NCBI GenBank assembly: GCA_001048675.1
Contig: CCKK01000001.1
Coordinates: 118,102 to 182,101, forward strand
Direction: 5' to 3'
DNA: 64,000 bases
Origin: Vibrio diabolicus
Lineage (GTDB): Bacteria > Pseudomonadota > Gammaproteobacteria > Enterobacterales > Vibrionaceae
Below, piece by piece: positions 1 through 9,027 of the stretch; the first letter of the stretch is position 1; each line of letters starts with the position of its first letter. Made by a program: the position numbers and the translations under genes. The notes under the pieces are model-generated. The model ran no database searches, was not told where the DNA came from, and saw only the letters and a list, made by a program, of their open reading frames with translations.

Positions 1-166
1 TGTCGGTCGCTTCTACTGCTTCTGGTGGGCAGTAAGACACGCCACACTCAGCGTTTTGTGTACCTGGGTTCACAACGAAAATACGAATGTTAGTCCCTTC
101 AGGCTGTTGACCTAAAAGGTTAGCGAAATGCGTTTGCGCAGTTTCTGTAATAGTAATATTTGACAC
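1..166 (-). CDS. nfuA: Fe-S biogenesis protein NfuA (N-terminal part, cut by window edge)
   Basis: The reverse strand from a GTG start at 166 reads [17 protein letters not shown] and continues with a stretch rich in the A-type carrier-like pattern ([17 protein letters not shown]). This is the N-terminal degenerate A-type domain of NfuA, a carrier that delivers 4Fe-4S clusters to apoproteins. About 55 codons are present; the C-terminal Nfu domain with its CxxC motif lies outside the window. Its neighbour comF lies upstream on the same strand, the usual order in Vibrio and Escherichia (gntX/comF-nfuA). The GTG start is chosen because no ATG is available in frame and the residues that follow match the family N-terminus. 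Confidence 0.88.
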   Translation of the reverse strand, partial: MSNITITETAQTHFANLLGQQPEGTNIRIFVVNPGTQNAECGVSYCPPEAVEATD

Positions 167-263
167 GACGAATACCCGAGTAAATTTGTAGGTTACTGCT
201 GCTATTCTACTCTTGTTGACGTATGGGTCTAGTCTTTTTGATGCTAAGGCATGGCGAAGCGAT

Positions 264-989
264 CTAGAGAGAACGAGGAGCAGGTGTTCTGCAGATGCAG
301 TAAATATCGATGCTTTCTACGCCAACTTCAAGTAGTAAATGACATAATTGTCGGACGGTACTGCCTGTGGTGACTACATCATCGACGATGGCAACGTGGG
401 AAGATGGCGGTCGCTTATTGAGAACAAACGCTCCTTTTAAGTTTTGTTCACGGCTTGCTTTGGTATTACCACGCTGTGATTGGGCGAGTCTGACCCGGCG
501 AAAGACCTTCGCATCAAAATTGGTCTGCAATTGCTGGGCTAAATGTCGGGCTAAAACATCACTTTGATTAAACCCCCGGCGCAGGTAGCGCTGCCAGTGC
601 AGTGGCACACTGGTAATGATTGGGGCTGGTGTTGTAATGCGCTGCGCCAGTTGCTGGGTTAGTGCTTTTACATGCCAAGACTCTCCATGATCTTTAAAGC
701 GTTGTACTTCCCGTGAAAGGGGAAAGTCGTAATCGCCTAACGTATATAGTCTTTGCCATGGCGGTGGTTCTGAAAGGCATTCACCACAAATACTACCCGT
801 ACTCATTTCTTCTTTCTGTAACGTTAAACCGCAACGTTGGCATCGCTTGATTGGAGTTAGGTGTTGTAAACAGTGCTCACACCAACGCAGAGCATGCGTG
901 TGGTTTGGTGTTTGAATAGGGAACCGACACAGACCGCATTGACTGCTCAACACACGATGCATGATGTTTTGCCAGTGATGAGATAACAT
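264..989 (-). CDS. comF: ComF/GntX family phosphoribosyltransferase-like protein
   Basis: A 241-residue ComF-family protein. Near the N-terminus it has four CxxC pairs (C18/C21, C37/C40, C50/C53, C68/C71), forming the double zinc-ribbon typical of the family. The C-terminal half carries a type I phosphoribosyltransferase PRPP loop, [13 protein letters not shown]. The family (ComF of Haemophilus/Bacillus, GntX of E. coli) is linked to DNA uptake and use of external DNA, but the biochemical reaction is not settled. The gene is divergent from bioH, as in many gammaproteobacteria, and sits upstream of nfuA on the same strand. Length and domain content are normal. Confidence 0.9.
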   Translation of the reverse strand: MLSHHWQNIMHRVLSSQCGLCRFPIQTPNHTHALRWCEHCLQHLTPIKRCQRCGLTLQKEEMSTGSICGECLSEPPPWQRLYTLGDYDFPLSREVQRFKDHGESWHVKALTQQLAQRITTPAPIITSVPLHWQRYLRRGFNQSDVLARHLAQQLQTNFDAKVFRRVRLAQSQRGNTKASREQNLKGAFVLNKRPPSSHVAIVDDVVTTGSTVRQLCHLLLEVGVESIDIYCICRTPAPRSL

Positions 990-1073
990 AGCGCTTATTC
1001 ATGGTGATATTTTACTCAGCCTAACGCTTGGCTGATGGCGTAGGGAATAAAATAAGTGGGAGAGATTGAGAGC

Positions 1074-1841
1074 ATGAGCACGAAATTACATTGGCAGTCG
1101 TTTGGTGAAGGACCTGATCTGGTGTTGTTACATGGTTGGGGTATGAATGGCGCGGTTTGGCAGCAAACCGTCGAATCACTTCAAACCGATTTCCGTGTTC
1201 ATGTTGTTGACCTTCCGGGCTACGGACACAGTGCCGAGCATCATGGTGAAGATTTAGACCATATTGCTAACTTGGTCGCGCAAAGTGCGCCAAAGAAAGC
1301 GATTTGGCTTGGCTGGTCCCTCGGAGGCTTAGTGGCGACGCATGTCGCATTAAACATGCCCGAGCGTGTGACTAAGTTGATCACCGTCGCCAGTTCACCA
1401 AAATTTGCCGCAGAAAAACCGTGGCGCGGCATTCAACCGAATGTACTGAGCGCGTTCACCTCTCAGTTGCTAGAAGATTTTTCACTGACCATTGAGCGCT
1501 TTATGGCGTTGCAAGCGATGGGCAGCCCATCTGCACGCAAAGATGTGAAACAACTCAAGCAAGCGGTACTGTCGCGCCCTCAGCCAAACCCTGAGTCGCT
1601 GTTGGTTGGGCTAAACATCCTTGCTGATGTGGATCTGCGCGATGCATTGACGTCTCTTTCTGTACCAATGCTGCGTCTTTATGGCCGTTTGGATGGATTG
1701 GTGCCGATTAAAGTGGCGAATGATTTAAGTGAACAGTTACCTCATACCCAGCAGTTTGTTTTCAATCAGTCCTCTCATGCGCCCTTTATGACCGAACATG
1801 ACGAGTTCTGTGCCCAGATTCGAGAGTTTGCTCACGATTAA
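1074..1841 (+). CDS. bioH: Pimeloyl-ACP methyl ester carboxylesterase BioH
   Basis: An alpha/beta-hydrolase of 255 residues that cleaves the methyl ester of pimeloyl-ACP, ending the BioC/BioH pimelate stage of biotin synthesis in the cytoplasm. The catalytic triad falls at the E. coli positions: Ser82 in GWSLGG, Asp207 in GRLDG and His235 in SSHAPF. The oxyanion region LLHGWGMN is present. I start at ATG 1074, giving MSTKLHW and the family length, rather than at the upstream GTG 1056; a GGGAGA-like ribosome site precedes it. It is divergent from comF with an 84-bp gap that must hold both promoters. Confidence 0.93.
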   Translation: MSTKLHWQSFGEGPDLVLLHGWGMNGAVWQQTVESLQTDFRVHVVDLPGYGHSAEHHGEDLDHIANLVAQSAPKKAIWLGWSLGGLVATHVALNMPERVTKLITVASSPKFAAEKPWRGIQPNVLSAFTSQLLEDFSLTIERFMALQAMGSPSARKDVKQLKQAVLSRPQPNPESLLVGLNILADVDLRDALTSLSVPMLRLYGRLDGLVPIKVANDLSEQLPHTQQFVFNQSSHAPFMTEHDEFCAQIREFAHD

Positions 1842-1965
1842 TCAAATACGAGCGGAAAAAGCTCAAGCTGTTTAAAAAGTGGTCGATATAAAAGTTGGTG
1901 AGGTTTTATTAGCCAATAAAGCTAAGCCATATTGACGAGTTGGGCGACTCTGAGGAGGGTTCGCA

Positions 1966-2430
1966 ATGATTGTGTCACCGACCAACGTAAGTGTGCCACT
2001 GATCGCCCCATCCGTGAATGTGCAGACGGAACAAGCAGCTCGCGACAATAAAGTCCGAGAGCCTGTGACGCCAACGGTCGCATTGGCCAAAACCAATGCA
2101 GAGCGAAAAGTAAAAGGCGATGACAAGCGCCGACGTCAGTCTTCTTGGGATCCTTCAGAGCATCCTGATTATGACATGGAAACAGAAGTCGACACGCGTT
2201 ATCAAGAAGAGCCGGAAGATACACTAGAACGGCTTTTTAGTTTGCTTGCGCTCAAGTCGTACAGTGAAGACCAAGGTAAGGGCTACGCAATTCGTTTTCG
2301 CTTACCAAAGCGCATTTTGGATGCTGCGATCAATGAAGGATTAATGGAAAAGCGCAGGAAGGTGATCAAGTTTCATTATGGTCATGCAGTCGCTCCCCAT
2401 ACCCCGTCAGAAGTGATAGCAGTATTATGA
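1966..2430 (+). CDS. Conserved hypothetical protein (154 aa)
   Basis: I do not recognise this family. The start at 1966 is supported by a strong GAGGAGGG ribosome site 8-14 bases upstream. The first 75 residues are polar and probably disordered, with a basic patch KGDDKRRR and an acidic patch EEPEDTLE. The last 75 residues look folded and contain a helix (TLERLFSLLALKSY) and an amphipathic basic stretch (RFRLPKRILDAAINEG). No signal peptide or membrane segment is seen. It is followed 24 bp later by a bidirectional terminator shared with tex. It is probably a real Vibrio gene, judging by the RBS, the codon use and the terminator. Confidence 0.65.
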   Translation: MIVSPTNVSVPLIAPSVNVQTEQAARDNKVREPVTPTVALAKTNAERKVKGDDKRRRQSSWDPSEHPDYDMETEVDTRYQEEPEDTLERLFSLLALKSYSEDQGKGYAIRFRLPKRILDAAINEGLMEKRRKVIKFHYGHAVAPHTPSEVIAVL

Positions 2431-2453
2431 CGACTCAATATCCTACTCAAACA

Positions 2454-2497
2454 AAAACGCTCCAAGCAGATTAAACTGATTGGAGCGTTTTCTTTTT
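2454..2497 (+). terminator. Bidirectional Rho-independent terminator (orf154 / tex)
   Basis: A perfect 12-bp stem AAAACGCTCCAA / TTGGAGCGTTTT (2454-2465 with 2480-2491) with a 14-nt loop is followed by CTTTTT. The A-tract on the left side makes it usable from both strands, and it sits between the convergent orf154 and tex. Confidence 0.85.
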
Positions 2498-2534
2498 AGC
2501 TATGAAAGCTCGTTAGCGGTGAGCCTAGGCGAGA

Positions 2535-4856
2535 TTACTTTTTCGCTTTAGCAAACGCTGCCGCAAAAGCACCGCCCATTGCACTGTTCGATGAAGACTC
2601 ATCGCGGCGAGGCTGACGACGTTGTGCTTGGTCATTACGACGCGGTGCGGCTGAAGAGCGTTGGCTTCGGTTATCTTGACCCGGTTCGTCTTTCATACGC
2701 ATCGATAGACCAATACGCTTACGCTGTACGTCCACTTCCATCACTTTTACTTTGACGATGTCACCTGCTTTCACGACTTCACGTGGATCAGAAACATAGC
2801 GGTCAGTCAGCGCAGAAATGTGGACCAGACCATCTTGGTGAACACCGATATCGACGAAGGCACCAAAGTTGGCTACGTTCGAGACCACGCCTTCTAGGAT
2901 CATGCCCGGTTCTAGATCAGAAACTGAGTTTACGCCTTCTGCAAACGTAGCGGTCTTGAATTCAGGACGTGGGTCACGACCCGGTTTATCCAGCTCTTTG
3001 ATGATATCGGTAACCGTTGGGACACCAAAGTGTTCATCGGTATAGTCCACAGCGTGTAAGCCTTTGAGGAATGCTGAGTCACCAATCAGTGCCTTGATGT
3101 CTTTGCTGTTTTTCTCAGCAATTGCTTTGACTACTGGGTATGCTTCCGGGTGGACTGCTGAAGCATCAAGTGGGTTCTTGCCGTCCATAATACGTAGGAA
3201 GCCCGCACACTGTTCGAACGCTTTAGGACCCAAGCGAGGTACTTTCTTCAACGTCGTACGTGCTTCGAAGCGGCCATTTTCGTCGCGGAAGTCGACAATG
3301 TTCTGCGCGATGGTGCTTGATAAGCCTGCTACGCGCGTTAATAGTGCGGCAGAAGCCGTGTTCACATCAACGCCAACCGCGTTTACACAGTCTTCCACAA
3401 TCGCATCTAGGCGTTTTGCCAACATAGATTGGCTTACATCGTGCTGGTATTGACCCACACCGATCGATTTCGGATCGATTTTCACGAGCTCAGCCAATGG
3501 ATCTTGCAAACGACGCGCAATCGACACTGCACCACGCAGTGATACGTCCATATTCGGGAACTCTTTCGCTGCGAGTTCAGAGGCCGAGTACACCGATGCG
3601 CCTGCTTCGCTGACGATGATTTTCTGAACTTTTAGGTTGCCGCGTTTGATTACGTCTGCGACAAAGCTATCGGTTTCACGAGAAGCCGTGCCGTTACCAA
3701 TCGCAATTAAATCCACGTTGTACTTACGCACTAACTGGTCAACGATTTGCGCTGATTTGTCGTATTGTTTTTGCGGAGGGTGAGGGTAGATGGTTTCTGT
3801 TGCAAGCACTTTACCAGTAGGATCGACAATAGCGATTTTAGAGCCTGTACGCAGACCCGGATCGAGACCCAGCGTCGCACGAGGGCCTGCCGGTGCTGCC
3901 ATCAACAAATCTTTTAGGTTGGTGGCAAACACTTCAATCGCTTCGATTTCAGCGCGTTCTTTCATTGCGCCCATCAGCTCGGTTTCCATGTGCATCGATA
4001 CTTTGATGCGCCATGCCCAACTGATCACTTGTTTGCGCCATGCATCTGCTGGTGCGCTACTTAACGTCACGCCATAATGGTCGGCAATGATGGTTTCACA
4101 GTAAGATTGGCGAGCACCTTCTTCCTGCTCTGGATCAGCGTTCATGGCTAAAGTTAGGAAGCCTTCATTGCGGCCGCGCAACATCGCAAGTGCACGGTGT
4201 GATGGCACTTTGCTCAGTGGCTCGTTATGGTTGAAGTAATCTTTGAACTTCTCACCTTCTTGCTCTTTTCCTTCAACGACTCGTGAGACAAGTTCCGCAT
4301 TACGATTTAAGTGGTTACGGATTTTTTCCAGTAAGTTTGCGTCTTCAGCAATGCGTTCCATGATGATCGCACGGGCACCGTCTAGGGCGGCTTTGGTATC
4401 TGTGATGCCTTTGTCGGCATCAAGATATTTACTTGCTTCGCTTTCTGGCTCGGTTTGCGGATGATTCCACAGCATGTCAGCTAGCGGTTCTAGGCCGGCT
4501 TCAATGGCGATTTGGCCTTTAGTGCGGCGTTTAGGTTTGTAAGGTAAGTAAAGGTCTTCAAGACGAGTCTTGCTATCGGCTTGAATAATTTCTTGCTCAA
4601 GCTCAGGCGTCAGTTTGCCTTGCTCTTGGATCGATTTGAGAATGGTTTGACGGCGGTCATCCATTTCACGAAGGTAAGACAGACGGCTGTCCAGAGTACG
4701 CAGTTGGGTATCATCAAGGCCACCCGTCACCTCTTTGCGGTAACGTGCAATAAAAGGGACGGTGTTACCGTCATCAATTAGGGTGACAGCGGCGTTGACT
4801 TGCTCTGGGCGAACATTCAGTTCTTGAGCAATCATACGACAGATAGCTTGGCTCAT
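2535..4856 (-). CDS. tex: Transcription accessory protein Tex (S1 RNA-binding)
   Basis: Tex is a large RNA-binding protein (773 aa from this start) related to eukaryotic Spt6, influencing transcription and RNA decay. Visible order: an N-terminal HTH-rich region; a YqgF/RNase H-like domain starting at [16 protein letters not shown]; tandem helix-hairpin-helix ([32 protein letters not shown]); and a C-terminal S1 domain ([21 protein letters not shown]) with a basic Arg/Gln/Ser-rich tail. I chose ATG 4856 (MSQAICRM) because it gives the family length; an in-frame ATG at 4922 would add 22 unrelated residues. It is monocistronic and divergent from the retropepsin-like gene. Confidence 0.93.
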   Translation of the reverse strand: MSQAICRMIAQELNVRPEQVNAAVTLIDDGNTVPFIARYRKEVTGGLDDTQLRTLDSRLSYLREMDDRRQTILKSIQEQGKLTPELEQEIIQADSKTRLEDLYLPYKPKRRTKGQIAIEAGLEPLADMLWNHPQTEPESEASKYLDADKGITDTKAALDGARAIIMERIAEDANLLEKIRNHLNRNAELVSRVVEGKEQEGEKFKDYFNHNEPLSKVPSHRALAMLRGRNEGFLTLAMNADPEQEEGARQSYCETIIADHYGVTLSSAPADAWRKQVISWAWRIKVSMHMETELMGAMKERAEIEAIEVFATNLKDLLMAAPAGPRATLGLDPGLRTGSKIAIVDPTGKVLATETIYPHPPQKQYDKSAQIVDQLVRKYNVDLIAIGNGTASRETDSFVADVIKRGNLKVQKIIVSEAGASVYSASELAAKEFPNMDVSLRGAVSIARRLQDPLAELVKIDPKSIGVGQYQHDVSQSMLAKRLDAIVEDCVNAVGVDVNTASAALLTRVAGLSSTIAQNIVDFRDENGRFEARTTLKKVPRLGPKAFEQCAGFLRIMDGKNPLDASAVHPEAYPVVKAIAEKNSKDIKALIGDSAFLKGLHAVDYTDEHFGVPTVTDIIKELDKPGRDPRPEFKTATFAEGVNSVSDLEPGMILEGVVSNVANFGAFVDIGVHQDGLVHISALTDRYVSDPREVVKAGDIVKVKVMEVDVQRKRIGLSMRMKDEPGQDNRSQRSSAAPRRNDQAQRRQPRRDESSSNSAMGGAFAAAFAKAKK

Positions 4857-5085
4857 CCGTGTTTTCTCTTTCAATTCGGTTTGGGTTGTATAGAACATTG
4901 GGGTCGTTCGAAGAATTTGCAATGTTTTAAATTAACGAGACAAAAATTTACCGGGCGCTGGTGGACATCAGTCAGATTTGTGTCAAAACTGTAATTAAAT
5001 TGAGAACTTATATCCGCAACTATCGACTAACCTATATCCACGGTTATTGATATAACTAAATGTACCTCGGCTTATACGGATAATC

Positions 5086-6966
5086 ATGATGAAAAAAATG
5101 TCTTTGGCGTTAGCGCTTACGAGTGCCTTACTTGTCGCCCCGCTTAGTTGGGCACAATCCATATCAGCAACCACACAAGACCCTGTATATCAGCTTGATG
5201 ACAAGTTGGTGCTTGGACGAGTGGAGAGCGTTTACTACAGTGATATTCCAGAGCTAAAAGCGGTACCATTTATTGGCAAGATTGATACTGGTGCTGACAC
5301 CACGTCTATGCATGCAGAGAACATCCATGTCAGTAGCTCTCATCCTGACTACCAGAACTTGAAAGACAACGAGTTGTTGTGGGCGATTGTCGATGATTTA
5401 GGTGGGACGAAGGCGAAGTGGGATGCCGATACTTTTAAACCATATCAAGTGAAAGTGAGCTTTACGGTTCCTCATCCTTACACAGGAAAAGAAATACAGA
5501 TTACCGATGATCTGGAGCGAGTGAGCGCCATTCGTAGTCGAACAAGCAAAAAGCCTATTTTACGCCCGACAATAAAAATGCCGATGACGATTGCAGGCCA
5601 CACCGTCGATACAGAAGTGAACCTGACCAAGCGCACGCAATTCTCTTCTCCTATCTTGATTGGTAAAACCTATCTCGATAACAATGCGTGGGTATTCGCT
5701 GGCTACGATTATCTTCAAGAGCAACCAAGCGCAAAAATGATCGGCAAAAAAGAGACGGTTGAAGTTGAGGGCGTACCATACAAGATCAGCATCTCAACCA
5801 CCAGCCGCTACACCAACGTTCACGCACTGGATATCAAGGTTGATAAAAAGAACAATGAAGTTTCTTTCACGCTAGAAGGTGAAAACGGCAAGCGCCATCC
5901 AATGACGTTACCTTTGGTACGCATGCTGAAAACCACCAAAAGCGAGCGTCCGTTGGTCTACTTACCAGTGAAAATCGACGAAAACGAAACTCAACGTTGG
6001 TTAGTCTATTTGCGTGACCGCAGTAAGTTCAGTTCACAAATTCGCTTGGGTCAGGATGTCGCAAGCCAACACTTTGTGATTGATACCGACAGAGAAAACC
6101 TATTGGGCGGTGTTGAAAAAACGTTCAAGAGCGCACTCAAGTCAAAGCCTCTCGTGATTTCACCGGAAGAACAAGTCACCATTGATGGTTATACCGTTCC
6201 TGCTTACCCCACGTTTACGGTGAAAACGCCATTACTGCGTGTAAATGGCTTTGAAGTAACAGAAAAAGGTAAGGATGAATCTGTCACGTTTTATTTAATG
6301 AACGATGAGGGTAAAGAAGAAAAAATTACCAAGCCTGTGGTGAAAAAACTCAAAGTGGGTAGCACTGTGCGTCCCGTTGTTGATGGCGATTTCCTTTTCG
6401 GTAGCAAAGAGACATCAATGGAATTTGCACTCGATGTGCTAGATGAAGACGAGACGCAACCATTTTTCGTTTTTGGTCATGACATCGCCAAAGGCGGTGT
6501 GCTGCTGAATACTCGCGCCGACCATTTACTAGATGCAAGACCGCTTTTCAAAGCCGGTCATATCGAAGTGGCTGAAGTGGAAGGGATGTCTTTCCCTGTT
6601 AAATTGGACACTGGTGCTGACGTGAGCTCGATTAATGCCAAGGACATCAAGCGCTTTCAAAAAGACGGTAAAGATATGGTGAGCTTTACTTATGAAAACG
6701 ATCTAGGCATGACCAAGGCGTTTACCCGTGAGGTGGTGGATGTCATGCGTATAACGGCCAAAAAAGGAGAAAAGGCCAACGAACGGCCGGTAGTAGAAAT
6801 GCACGTTAAACTTGGCGAGTTAGAGAAGAAGATCCGAGTCAATTTGCAAGACCGAGGTCGCTTCCATTACAGCATGATTTTAGGTAAAAACTTCCTAAAA
6901 CATGGCGCGGTTGTTTCGAGTGATACGAATTACATCGTGACGCAAAAACCAGATTACGAAAAGTAG
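5086..6966 (+). CDS. Secreted protein with two retropepsin-like (PF05618-type) domains
   Basis: A 626-residue protein. Residues 1-24 form a signal peptide (hydrophobic core LALALTSALLVAPLSWA), so it is probably periplasmic. Two copies of the aspartic-protease motif DTGAD appear, at 67-71 (KIDTGADTTSMHA) and 508-512 (KLDTGADVSSINA). Each is followed about 110-130 residues later by an ILIGKTYL / MILGKNFL block, the pattern of the ATP-dependent zinc protease/RimK-associated family that adopts a retropepsin fold. Between them lie two weaker repeats of the same kind (GVPYKISISTTS; YTVPAYPTF) without the Asp-Thr-Gly triad. It has its own promoter region divergent from tex and a terminator at 7041. 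Protease activity and substrate are unknown. Confidence 0.75.
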   Translation: MMKKMSLALALTSALLVAPLSWAQSISATTQDPVYQLDDKLVLGRVESVYYSDIPELKAVPFIGKIDTGADTTSMHAENIHVSSSHPDYQNLKDNELLWAIVDDLGGTKAKWDADTFKPYQVKVSFTVPHPYTGKEIQITDDLERVSAIRSRTSKKPILRPTIKMPMTIAGHTVDTEVNLTKRTQFSSPILIGKTYLDNNAWVFAGYDYLQEQPSAKMIGKKETVEVEGVPYKISISTTSRYTNVHALDIKVDKKNNEVSFTLEGENGKRHPMTLPLVRMLKTTKSERPLVYLPVKIDENETQRWLVYLRDRSKFSSQIRLGQDVASQHFVIDTDRENLLGGVEKTFKSALKSKPLVISPEEQVTIDGYTVPAYPTFTVKTPLLRVNGFEVTEKGKDESVTFYLMNDEGKEEKITKPVVKKLKVGSTVRPVVDGDFLFGSKETSMEFALDVLDEDETQPFFVFGHDIAKGGVLLNTRADHLLDARPLFKAGHIEVAEVEGMSFPVKLDTGADVSSINAKDIKRFQKDGKDMVSFTYENDLGMTKAFTREVVDVMRITAKKGEKANERPVVEMHVKLGELEKKIRVNLQDRGRFHYSMILGKNFLKHGAVVSSDTNYIVTQKPDYEK

Positions 6967-7040
6967 CACTCTGGCCGCCTTATTATCTTGATACCCAAAG
7001 CCCGAACGAAGCCAGTGCTTTGGGTATATCATCTCCTTAA

Positions 7041-7064
7041 TGCTGCTCAAGAGCGGCATTTTTT
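7041..7064 (+). terminator. Rho-independent terminator upstream of greB
   Basis: Stem TGCTGCTC / GAGCGGCA (one G-T wobble), loop AA, then TTTTTT. It closes the upstream protease-like gene. A second hairpin just before it, ATACCCAAAGC / GCTTTGGGTAT around 6990-7027, has no T-run. Confidence 0.7.
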
Positions 7065-7083
7065 AGTTGAGATAGGAGTTAAC

Positions 7084-7575
7084 TTGAAAACTAAGCTGAT
7101 TACCCGTGAAGGTTATAACAAACTCAAACAAGAGCATGATTACCTTTGGAATGAAAAGCGTCCTGAAATCACCAAAATCGTCACCTGGGCGGCGAGCCTG
7201 GGCGATCGCTCAGAAAATGCGGATTACACCTTCAATAAACGTCTGCTTCGTCAGATCGATCGTCGTGTTCGATTTCTTCGCAAGTTTCTGCCTGAAGTCA
7301 CGATCGTTGACTATTCTCCGCAGCAAGAAGGCAAAGTCTTTTTTGGTGCTTGGGTTGAAATAGAAAATGAGGCAGGAGAGGTGAAGAAGTTCCGCATAGT
7401 TGGGCCTGAAGAGATTTATGGAGATGCGAAAGACTACATCTCTATCGATTCACCTATGGCGCGAGCGATGTTGAAAAAGCAAGTGGATGAAGAATTCACG
7501 GTACGCACCCCAGAAGGTGAAAAAGAGTGGTTCATTAACTCGATTGAATACAACAAACCAGCCTTGGAAGACTGA
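7084..7575 (+). CDS. greB: Transcript cleavage factor GreB
   Basis: A 163-residue Gre factor that inserts its coiled coil into the RNA polymerase secondary channel to stimulate cleavage of backtracked RNA. The N-terminal coiled coil runs from KTKLITREGYNKLK to about residue 75 and holds the tip acidic motif in DRSENADY. The C-terminal FKBP-like domain follows (VEIENEAGEVKKFRIVGPEE). The basic, GreB-type coiled coil (RRVRFLRKFL) distinguishes it from GreA. I start at TTG 7084, which has AGGAG 5 bases upstream and gives the family N-terminus. The longer frame from 6988 runs through the upstream terminator and is not credible. Confidence 0.9.
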   Translation: MKTKLITREGYNKLKQEHDYLWNEKRPEITKIVTWAASLGDRSENADYTFNKRLLRQIDRRVRFLRKFLPEVTIVDYSPQQEGKVFFGAWVEIENEAGEVKKFRIVGPEEIYGDAKDYISIDSPMARAMLKKQVDEEFTVRTPEGEKEWFINSIEYNKPALED

Positions 7576-7680
7576 GGCTTTATCACTGATTCAAGTCTCT
7601 TGAAGTTCACTAGAAGTGACTTGAGTCTCAACGTCAGCTTATTGGATACAAAGGCATGGTGCCTTTATCGGAGAAGTAAA

Positions 7681-8076
7681 ATGAACAAAGCAGTCATGTG
7701 TAGCGCTGCACTAACAATAGGATTCTCACTCTCAGTTTTTGCTCAAGATGAAGTGAAAGGCTGTGACGCCAAAGAGTTAGCGGTAGAACAGCAGCTTGAG
7801 TATGCGAAAGCACAAGGTAATGAACATCGAATTAAAGGCTTAGAACAGGCACTTACCGCTATTCAGAATGAATGTTCGGAAGGTGAACTGCGTCAAGAAC
7901 TGCAAGCGGAAGTGGACGAAAAGGCGCGAGACGTTGAGGAGCGTGAGCAAGAATTAGCGGAAGCGCAGCGTTCAGGGAAAGCAGACAAAATCGAGAAAAA
8001 ACGTCACAAATTGGCTGAGGCACAGCAAGAGCTGCTTGAGGCCAAACGTGAACTGGAATGGAATTATGGTCAATAG
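7681..8076 (+). CDS. DUF1090 (YqjC-like) periplasmic protein
   Basis: A 131-residue protein with a signal peptide (AALTIGFSLSVFAQ, predicted cut after FAQ). The mature part is almost entirely charged coiled coil, with the DUF1090 hallmarks GCDAKE near its start and a second Cys in NECSEGELR, a likely disulfide pair. The family includes E. coli YqjC; its function is not known. The start at ATG 7681 is preceded by GGAGAAG. The longer frame from 7600 would place a hydrophilic stretch before the signal peptide and is rejected. Confidence 0.78.
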   Translation: MNKAVMCSAALTIGFSLSVFAQDEVKGCDAKELAVEQQLEYAKAQGNEHRIKGLEQALTAIQNECSEGELRQELQAEVDEKARDVEEREQELAEAQRSGKADKIEKKRHKLAEAQQELLEAKRELEWNYGQ

Positions 8077-8205
8077 TAGGTGCCGAAAATACCTGCTAGA
8101 GAGAGAATAAAGCGCTTAAGATAAAAAGAGTAACAATTTGCTTGAGCACGTTAGGAAAAACAGTGATACATTTTCGACAATAGATGCTTCTGAAAGGATG
8201 TTTCA

Positions 8206-8925
8206 ATGCAAGAAAATCATAAAATTTTAGTGGTTGATGACGATGCTCGTTTACGTGCTCTATTGGAGCGTTACCTTTCTGAGCAAGGTTTTCAGGTCCG
8301 AAGTGTCGCCAATGGTGAACAGATGGATCGCCTACTAACGCGCGAAAACTTTCACTTAATGGTGCTGGACCTAATGTTGCCAGGTGAAGACGGTTTGTCG
8401 ATTTGTCGTCGTCTACGTCATGCAAACAACATGCTGCCAATCTTAATGCTCACCGCGAAAGGTGATGAAGTGGACCGCATTGTGGGTCTGGAGGTGGGGG
8501 CGGATGATTATTTGCCAAAACCATTTAACCCACGTGAATTACTTGCTCGCATTAAAGCCGTATTACGCCGTCAAACTGTAGAGTTGCCGGGCGCGCCAAG
8601 CACCGAAGAAAAAGTAGTGGAGTTTGGTGAGTTCCGACTCAATCTAGGCACTCGCGAGATGTTCCGCGGTGACGAGGCAATGCCACTGACCTCAGGAGAG
8701 TTTGCTGTCCTGAAAGCGCTTGTGACGAATGCGCGAGAGCCGATGTCACGAGACAAATTGATGAACATGGCACGTGGCCGTGAATATTCTGCGATGGAAC
8801 GTTCTATTGACGTGCAAATCTCACGTTTGCGTCGCATGTTAGAAGACGATCCAAGCAAGCCACGCTACATTCAAACCGTGTGGGGCTTAGGTTACGTTTT
8901 CGTCCCAGACGGTAAAGAGGTGTAA
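8206..8925 (+). CDS. ompR: Two-component response regulator OmpR
   Basis: A 239-residue OmpR-type regulator. The receiver domain has the acidic pair D11/D12, phospho-acceptor Asp55 in MVLDLML and Lys105 in LPKPFNP, the same positions as in E. coli OmpR. The winged-helix DNA-binding domain covers about residues 135-235 (LTSGEFAVLKAL through SIDVQISRLRRMLEDDPSKPRYIQTVWGLGYVF, quoted here in parts). It controls porin genes in response to osmotic and envelope conditions. The partner envZ follows 102 bp downstream, a larger gap than in enterics, where the two genes nearly overlap. Confidence 0.95.
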   Translation: MQENHKILVVDDDARLRALLERYLSEQGFQVRSVANGEQMDRLLTRENFHLMVLDLMLPGEDGLSICRRLRHANNMLPILMLTAKGDEVDRIVGLEVGADDYLPKPFNPRELLARIKAVLRRQTVELPGAPSTEEKVVEFGEFRLNLGTREMFRGDEAMPLTSGEFAVLKALVTNAREPMSRDKLMNMARGREYSAMERSIDVQISRLRRMLEDDPSKPRYIQTVWGLGYVFVPDGKEV

Positions 8926-8938
8926 TCTCCTCACTCCA

Positions 8939-8996
8939 TAGCCAGCACTTGGCTATAGCAACTTCAGCCTTCAAGTCCTTCCCTTCGAAGGCTGAA
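8939..8996 (+). promoter_or_regulatory. Two tandem hairpins in the ompR-envZ gap
   Basis: The first stem is TAGCCA / TGGCTA at about 8939-8956. The second is a perfect 10-bp stem TTCAGCCTTC (8963-8972) / GAAGGCTGAA (8987-8996), followed by ATTTCG. Neither has a full T-run, so they are not ordinary terminators. They could stabilise ompR mRNA or lower read-through into envZ. Confidence 0.5.
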
Positions 8997-9027
8997 ATTT
9001 CGCGATTAGGACCACCAGGAACGTTCC

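Noticed and set aside
6988..7083. Longer N-terminus for GreB
   Set aside because: It would run through a terminator with a T-run and add residues absent from the family; the TTG at 7084 has a good AGGAG.
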